A DNA stretch of 64,000 bases from Bacteroidota bacterium (GTDB taxonomy: Bacteria; Bacteroidota; Bacteroidia; Chitinophagales; Chitinophagaceae), in assembly GCA_947476145.1 (NCBI GenBank), contig CANJPH010000001.1, forward strand, positions 97,362 to 161,361, in the 5' to 3' direction. Every line of letters begins with the position of its first letter. The first letter of the stretch is position 1. This document shows positions 58,930 to 64,000 of the stretch, piece after piece. Under the pieces are notes generated by a model. That model saw nothing but the letters and a program-made list of their open reading frames with translations. It searched no databases and was not told where the DNA came from. Position numbers and translations under genes: made by a program.

Positions 58930-59934
58930 ATGAAGGTATCGAACGAAACTAAAGTGGGCGCATTAACTATTATTGCGATTACTTTAATTATTCTCGGATT
59001 TAACTTTTTAAGAGGCAAGACCATATTTAAGTCGGGCAATTTTATCTATGCAAAATATGCAGATACAAAAGGATTGATTATTTCTAATCCCGTATTTGTA
59101 AACGGCTTTCAAGTGGGGACTGTTTTTGATATTGAAAATCAAACAGCTGACCTTTCTCAAATTGTGGTTTCTATTAAATTAAACAATACTTATAAAATTC
59201 CAGCCAACTCAGTAGCAACGATTCAAGACAACCCTTTAGGTACCAATAGTATTGCCATCGTATTGGGAGATGCAAAAACATTTTTGAAAGCAGAGGATAC
59301 CATTAAAACTGCTCCAGCTGCAAGTTTACTCGGCGACTTGATGAATACCCTTTCTCCACTAGGTGAACAAACTAAAAAAACAATTTCAGATTTAGAAAAA
59401 GTATTAGTGAATATCAACAAGGTGTTAGATGATCAGAATAAAGCAAATTTTGCTCAAATTTTAACCAATTTAAGTAGCGCTACCGAAAATTTAAATAAAT
59501 CGCTAGTGTCGGTTGAGTCCATGCTTCAAAGCCAATCGGGTTCAATTGCTCAAACTGCAAATAATGTAAACAGTTTTACTAAAAACTTAAGTGATAATAA
59601 TAAAAAGATAAATGACATTATTAATAACTTGGATACCACAACTAGACAGTTAAAAGATGCTGATTTATCTAAAACAATAAAAGATATCCAAGGAGTAGTG
59701 CAAGAGCTTACACAAACCTTGCATAATTTAAATAATGGTGACGGATCTGCTGCTAAGTTGTTGAACGATCCTGAAATTTACAAACAATTACAAAGCACTA
59801 TAAAAAGTATTAATACACTGGTTGACGATGTGAAAATTCATCCAAAAAGATATATATCCATTTCTGTTTTTGGGAAAAAAGACAAAACAACTCCTTTAAT
59901 TAAGCCAATAGCTGACACGACTACTAATGAATAA
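58930..59934 (+). CDS. MCE/MlaD family lipid-transport protein
   Basis: ETKVGALTIIAITLIILGFNFLRGKTIFKSGNFIYAKYADTKGLIISNPVFVNGFQVGTV. Confidence 0.93.
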   Translation: MKVSNETKVGALTIIAITLIILGFNFLRGKTIFKSGNFIYAKYADTKGLIISNPVFVNGFQVGTVFDIENQTADLSQIVVSIKLNNTYKIPANSVATIQDNPLGTNSIAIVLGDAKTFLKAEDTIKTAPAASLLGDLMNTLSPLGEQTKKTISDLEKVLVNINKVLDDQNKANFAQILTNLSSATENLNKSLVSVESMLQSQSGSIAQTANNVNSFTKNLSDNNKKINDIINNLDTTTRQLKDADLSKTIKDIQGVVQELTQTLHNLNNGDGSAAKLLNDPEIYKQLQSTIKSINTLVDDVKIHPKRYISISVFGKKDKTTPLIKPIADTTTNE

Positions 59935-61534
59935 GATTGGCTATATTTTAATATTATGCCTATTTGTTGTTGTCAAAACAAATGCACAATATAAGTTTGG
60001 AGGTACCAATGCAGTTGGCTTAGATAGTAATGCCAAATTAATTGAATTTTTATCGGCAGAAACTTACAATGTAAAGAAGATGGACAGCATGGATTTTTTA
60101 ATCCTTGTTGGACATGTAAATATTAAACAGGGTAAGACTTTATTATACGGGGACAGTATTATTTTAAACACAACATTAAATACCCTAGAAGGGTTTGGAA
60201 ATATTCATATTAATGATGCCGACAGCGTGCACACTTATGCCGACTACTTAAAATACAACGGGAATACCAAAAAAGCAATTCTACGAAAAAAGGTAAAATT
60301 AACGGACGGAAGAGGAATTCTAACCACCGACTCCTTAGACTACGATGTTTCTGTAAAAATTGGCAGTTTTTTAAGAGGCGCCAAACTAGTTAGAAACAGC
60401 ACCACTTTAACCAGTGTAGAGGGTTTTTATTATGGTGTAACCAGAGATGTTATTTTCAGAAAGAAAGTGGATTTAAGAGATCCCGAAAGCCATATTGTTA
60501 CCGATACTTTGGAATATAATACATATTCACAGTTAACAAATTTCATTAGCCCTACTAAAATAATTACAAAAACAAGAACGATTCGAACAAGCAATGGCAA
60601 TTATAACCTAGGAACAAGAAAGGGTTATTTGTATGACAGGTCCTCGATAGATGATAGTACGTATCGTTTTATCGCGGACGAAATGGCCATTGATGATTCA
60701 TTGGGTTTAGGTGAGTATAGAGGGAATGCCATTTATAGATCTAAAGACAGCACTAGTTTTGACTTAATGGCAAATAATATAAAGACCAATCGAAAAAAAG
60801 ATATTTTGTTGGCGACAGAATTGCCTACGCTTTTAATTAAGCAAAAGGAAGATACCATGTATGTCACTGCAGATACTTTTTACGCTGCAAGAATTGACGA
60901 CCATCCTCGAAAAATGAACAAAGCGAGAGATAGTGTGGGTGTTTTAAAAGACACTAGTTTGAATAAATATATTGAGGCATTTCATCATGTTAAAGTTTAT
61001 TCCGATTCATTGCAGGCTAGTTGTGATAGTTTGTATTATGCTTTGAGTGATTCCACAATACGTTTATTAAGTAACCCCATTATTTGGTCTAATAATAATC
61101 AAATAACAGGGGATACTATTTACATGTTTTTAAACAATCGAAAACCTGAACAATTATTGGTTTTTGAAAACGCATTTGCTATTAACAGAGTGGATACGAC
61201 AAAATATTATAATCAATTAAAGGGTACTAAGCTAACCGCATGGTTTGAAGACGGTGCACTGGTTAAAATGAAAACAAAAGGAGGTGCCGAAAATATTTAC
61301 TTTGCGCTTGATGAAGAAAAAAAGTTTGTAGGCATCAATTATTCTACCGCTCAGTCTATTGAAGTTAATTTTGAAAATAACGAGGTTTCAAAAGTGGTAT
61401 TTATCAACCAACTCAATGGAAAAATGTCGCCATTAGGGCAAACTCAAAAAGAGGCATTGCAACTTAAAGGATTTAAATGGCTCGAAGATTTAAGGCCAAA
61501 GAATAAGTACGAGATACTTTCGCCGAAGAAATAG
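59927..61534 (+). CDS. OstA/LptA-like periplasmic protein
   Basis: KQGKTLLYGDSIILNTTLNTLEGFGNIHINDADSVHTYADYLKYNGNTKKAILRKKVKLTDGRGILTTDSLDYD. Confidence 0.85.
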   Translation: MNKIGYILILCLFVVVKTNAQYKFGGTNAVGLDSNAKLIEFLSAETYNVKKMDSMDFLILVGHVNIKQGKTLLYGDSIILNTTLNTLEGFGNIHINDADSVHTYADYLKYNGNTKKAILRKKVKLTDGRGILTTDSLDYDVSVKIGSFLRGAKLVRNSTTLTSVEGFYYGVTRDVIFRKKVDLRDPESHIVTDTLEYNTYSQLTNFISPTKIITKTRTIRTSNGNYNLGTRKGYLYDRSSIDDSTYRFIADEMAIDDSLGLGEYRGNAIYRSKDSTSFDLMANNIKTNRKKDILLATELPTLLIKQKEDTMYVTADTFYAARIDDHPRKMNKARDSVGVLKDTSLNKYIEAFHHVKVYSDSLQASCDSLYYALSDSTIRLLSNPIIWSNNNQITGDTIYMFLNNRKPEQLLVFENAFAINRVDTTKYYNQLKGTKLTAWFEDGALVKMKTKGGAENIYFALDEEKKFVGINYSTAQSIEVNFENNEVSKVVFINQLNGKMSPLGQTQKEALQLKGFKWLEDLRPKNKYEILSPKK

Positions 61535-61540
61535 TATTAT

Positions 61541-62627
61541 TTATTTTTCTTCTTCCGACATTAAGTAGGCTTTAATAAACCCATCTATTTCTCCATCCAT
61601 CACTGGGCCCACATTTCCAACTTCGTAATCGGTTCTGTGATCTTTGATCATTTTATAAGGATGGAAAACATAGGAACGTATTTGACTTCCCCACTCTATT
61701 TTTTTCTTAGTTGAATTGGTCGCATCTAAAGCTTCTTGTTTTTTACGCATGGCTGATTCATACAATCTACTCTTTAACATCTTCATCGCAATTTCTCTGT
61801 TCTCTCCCTGGGTTCTAGATTGTTGGCACTCCACAATAATTCCTGATGGAATATGTTTTAAACGAACGGCAGTTTCTACTTTATTTACGTTTTGTCCTCC
61901 CTTGCCACCACTTCGGTAAAACTCCCATTCAATGTCGGCAGGGCTTACCGTTATTTCAATACTATCATCAATTAATGGATATACATATACAGATGCAAAA
62001 CTAGTATGTCTTCTTGCATTGCTATCAAAAGGAGAAATTCTGACTAAACGATGTACACCCGATTCTGCTTTTAAAAATCCGTATGCAAAAGGCCCATCAA
62101 ATTGAATGGTGGCCGATTTTATTCCCGCGCCGTCTCCTTCTTGATAATCTAGTGAAGTAACGGTCCAACCTTGCTTGTCCCCATACATACTGTACATTCT
62201 AAGCAGCATTTCAGCCCAATCCTGGCTCTCTGTCCCGCCTGCCCCTGGATTGATTTGCAAAATAGCAGGAAGTTCGTCCTCGGGCTTATTCAATGTGCTC
62301 TTAAACTCGGCATCTTCAATTAATAAAACCCCTTTATCAAAAGCCTCTTTGGTTTCTTGCTCTGTTGCATCCCCTCCTTTCCAAAACTCAAATAAAATGG
62401 CAAAATCTTCCACACTAGATTCCACATCTTGAAAAAGATGAATCCAATATTCATTCAGCTTAATTTCTTTCATGATACCCGTAGCACGCTTGTTGTCATC
62501 CCAAAAACCGGGTGACAAAGACATTTGTTTGTCTTGATCTACTTTTTGTATACGATTGTCAACGTCAAAGAAACCTCCTTAGGACAGTTACCTGGTCCTT
62601 CATGCGCTTAATTTGTTCTATCGTCAT
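61541..62627 (-). CDS. prfB: Peptide chain release factor 2, with programmed +1 frameshift at 62565-62567
   Basis: Frame 0 [23 protein letters not shown]; +1 frame [24 protein letters not shown]...; [24 protein letters not shown]; slip site AGGAGGTTTCTTTGAC. Confidence 0.97.
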
Positions 62628-62650
62628 GATCAGTTTTTAATTTTAAAAAG

Positions 62651-62993
62651 TACTACAAGCCTCGTAAGCCGGATTCTGTTTCTAAACTATCATTTATCTA
62701 GCCTCATCATTACTGATGAAGTCTTGCTGCCTACCCTGGAACTTGAACGAGTCGTTCTCAAGCGTTCCTTTACGTGGCATTACAGCACCCAAGGTTTACC
62801 CTATAATACAATTACTTGTCTTATTCGTGAGCTCTTACCTCACGTTTTCACCTTTTCCTCTTGCGAGGTAGTTATTTTCTGTGGCACTTTCTCTGCCCCC
62901 TTGCGAGGACGCCGGCTATTCACCGGTGGGTTACCCTATGCTGTCCGGACTTTCCTTGGTAATTGCTTACCACGATAGCTCGGGTTTGTAGTA
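62651..62993 (-). ncRNA. rnpB: RNase P RNA (bacterial class A)
   Basis: GGAAAGTCCGGACAGCATAGGGTAACCC...GTGCCACAGAAAATAACTACC...GAAACAGAATCCGGCTTACGAGGCTTGTAGTA; P1 TACTACAA/TTGTAGTA closure. Confidence 0.96.
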
Positions 62994-62996
62994 ATG

Positions 62997-63004
62997 CAAA
63001 GGTA
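62997..63004 (-). promoter_or_regulatory. -7 promoter element TACCTTTG for rnpB
   Basis: CAAAGGTA on + strand; TAnnTTTG on - strand, ending 3 nt before the predicted mature 5' end. Confidence 0.65.
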
Positions 63005-63008
63005 CGGC

Positions 63009-64000
63009 TTAGTATTCAAAAAACACTTCCGTAGCACCATAACCGTAAAAATCGGAATATTGATTGATGAAACTTTTAACCTTGGGCTTTACTTTTAATA
63101 AATCATGAATCTCTTGCTTGAGCTTACCCTTGCCTACACCATGAATAATAATCATGGATGGCAGCTGATTGAATGTAGCCAGATCAAACCATTTTTCAAA
63201 TTCTTCTAATTGAAAATGCAAAATTTCGGCGTTGCTTAAATGACTGTGACTGTCCATTATTTTTTCAATATGCAGGTCAATGACTGAACGGGCTTTTTGG
63301 ATATTTTGTTTGATTCTAGAAGCATCATATACCTTATACCCTGCATTTCTTAAAATATCAATCGCTACATGATTGTCTTCTTCTTTATCGGGATAGGTTT
63401 CAAATAATGGATAGCTGATATTCGCTTTATCATCCTCTTTTAAGATTTCAATTTTTTGGAAAAATTGCCTAGGTTTTATTTTAACATTGGCTTCAAAATG
63501 ATCTGCTTTCTTTTTATGCGGCTCCGTTAAGGAAAAATCTACACTAAAACTTGGACTATCATTTACTTCGGCAAAAGAGATATCATGAATATAAAAATCA
63601 GTGAATGGGGCAATAGTAGATTCTATAGAAAAATTACTTACTCCGCCAAAAGCTTGATCATAAATGAAATGATAGCTAACCCTATTTCTATTAGAAAGAT
63701 AAATTTTTAAATTGTCTACTACCTCATCATTAAAATCATCCAAACTAAATTTAGGAATAATATTTAACCAAACTCCTTCCTCTTCCTTACTATCATTTTT
63801 TTGCACTTTCTCTTTAGGAATCTGGTCTAGATAAATTTTTTGTGGCGCTGATTTTTGTGGGAATAGTTTCTTCTCTGTAAACCGTTTAAAATAAGGGAAA
63901 TCAATTTGATCCATATAGGCAGGGAACTTCACCCCACGTACTTCAATCATTACCATTTTATCATCCATGATTTCAATGATACGTCCTTCCTCGTTACTCA
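63009..64000 (-). CDS. DUF2027/Smr (MutS2-like) domain protein, probably truncated at window edge
   Basis: VMIEVRGVKFPAYMDQIDFPYFKRF; VIDLHIEKIM...MIIIHGVGKGKLKQEIHDLL; frame stays open (..SNEEGRIIEI) to the end of the window. Confidence 0.9.
   Translation of the reverse strand, partial: SNEEGRIIEIMDDKMVMIEVRGVKFPAYMDQIDFPYFKRFTEKKLFPQKSAPQKIYLDQIPKEKVQKNDSKEEEGVWLNIIPKFSLDDFNDEVVDNLKIYLSNRNRVSYHFIYDQAFGGVSNFSIESTIAPFTDFYIHDISFAEVNDSPSFSVDFSLTEPHKKKADHFEANVKIKPRQFFQKIEILKEDDKANISYPLFETYPDKEEDNHVAIDILRNAGYKVYDASRIKQNIQKARSVIDLHIEKIMDSHSHLSNAEILHFQLEEFEKWFDLATFNQLPSMIIIHGVGKGKLKQEIHDLLKVKPKVKSFINQYSDFYGYGATEVFFEY

Noticed and set aside
62613-62978. Plus-strand 121-aa ORF
   Set aside because: Lies antisense across RNase P RNA; coding appearance is an artefact of a structured RNA gene.

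Overview
This is a chromosomal window from an AT-rich Bacteroidota genome; the gene content looks like Chitinophagaceae. It is dense with housekeeping genes: LepA, TpiA, PruA, PdhA, YchF, CinA, ParC/ParE, Ung, PrfB, LptD/OstA/MCE envelope genes and TonB-dependent receptors. RNA genes are tRNA-Val(TAC), tRNA-Arg(TCT) and RNase P RNA. I saw no phage, transposase, CRISPR array or defence island. The most unusual part is a ~350 bp non-coding stretch directly after tRNA-Arg (52403-52755). It contains a GNRA-capped terminator, three further inverted repeats, and four copies of a 29-nt hairpin at an exact 45-bp period. Other points worth checking: rnpB packed between a Smr-domain gene and prfB, with its -7 promoter box lying in the 15-nt gap; a canonical prfB +1 programmed frameshift in a lineage that rarely uses Shine-Dalgarno initiation; a GC-rich structured intergenic element before dihydroorotase; candidate leaderless mRNAs; a YkgJ-family gene with no canonical start codon; and a divergent class I isoprenoid-synthase-like gene next to the repeat array. 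All calls come from reading the sequence and the supplied ORF translations. No database search was run.
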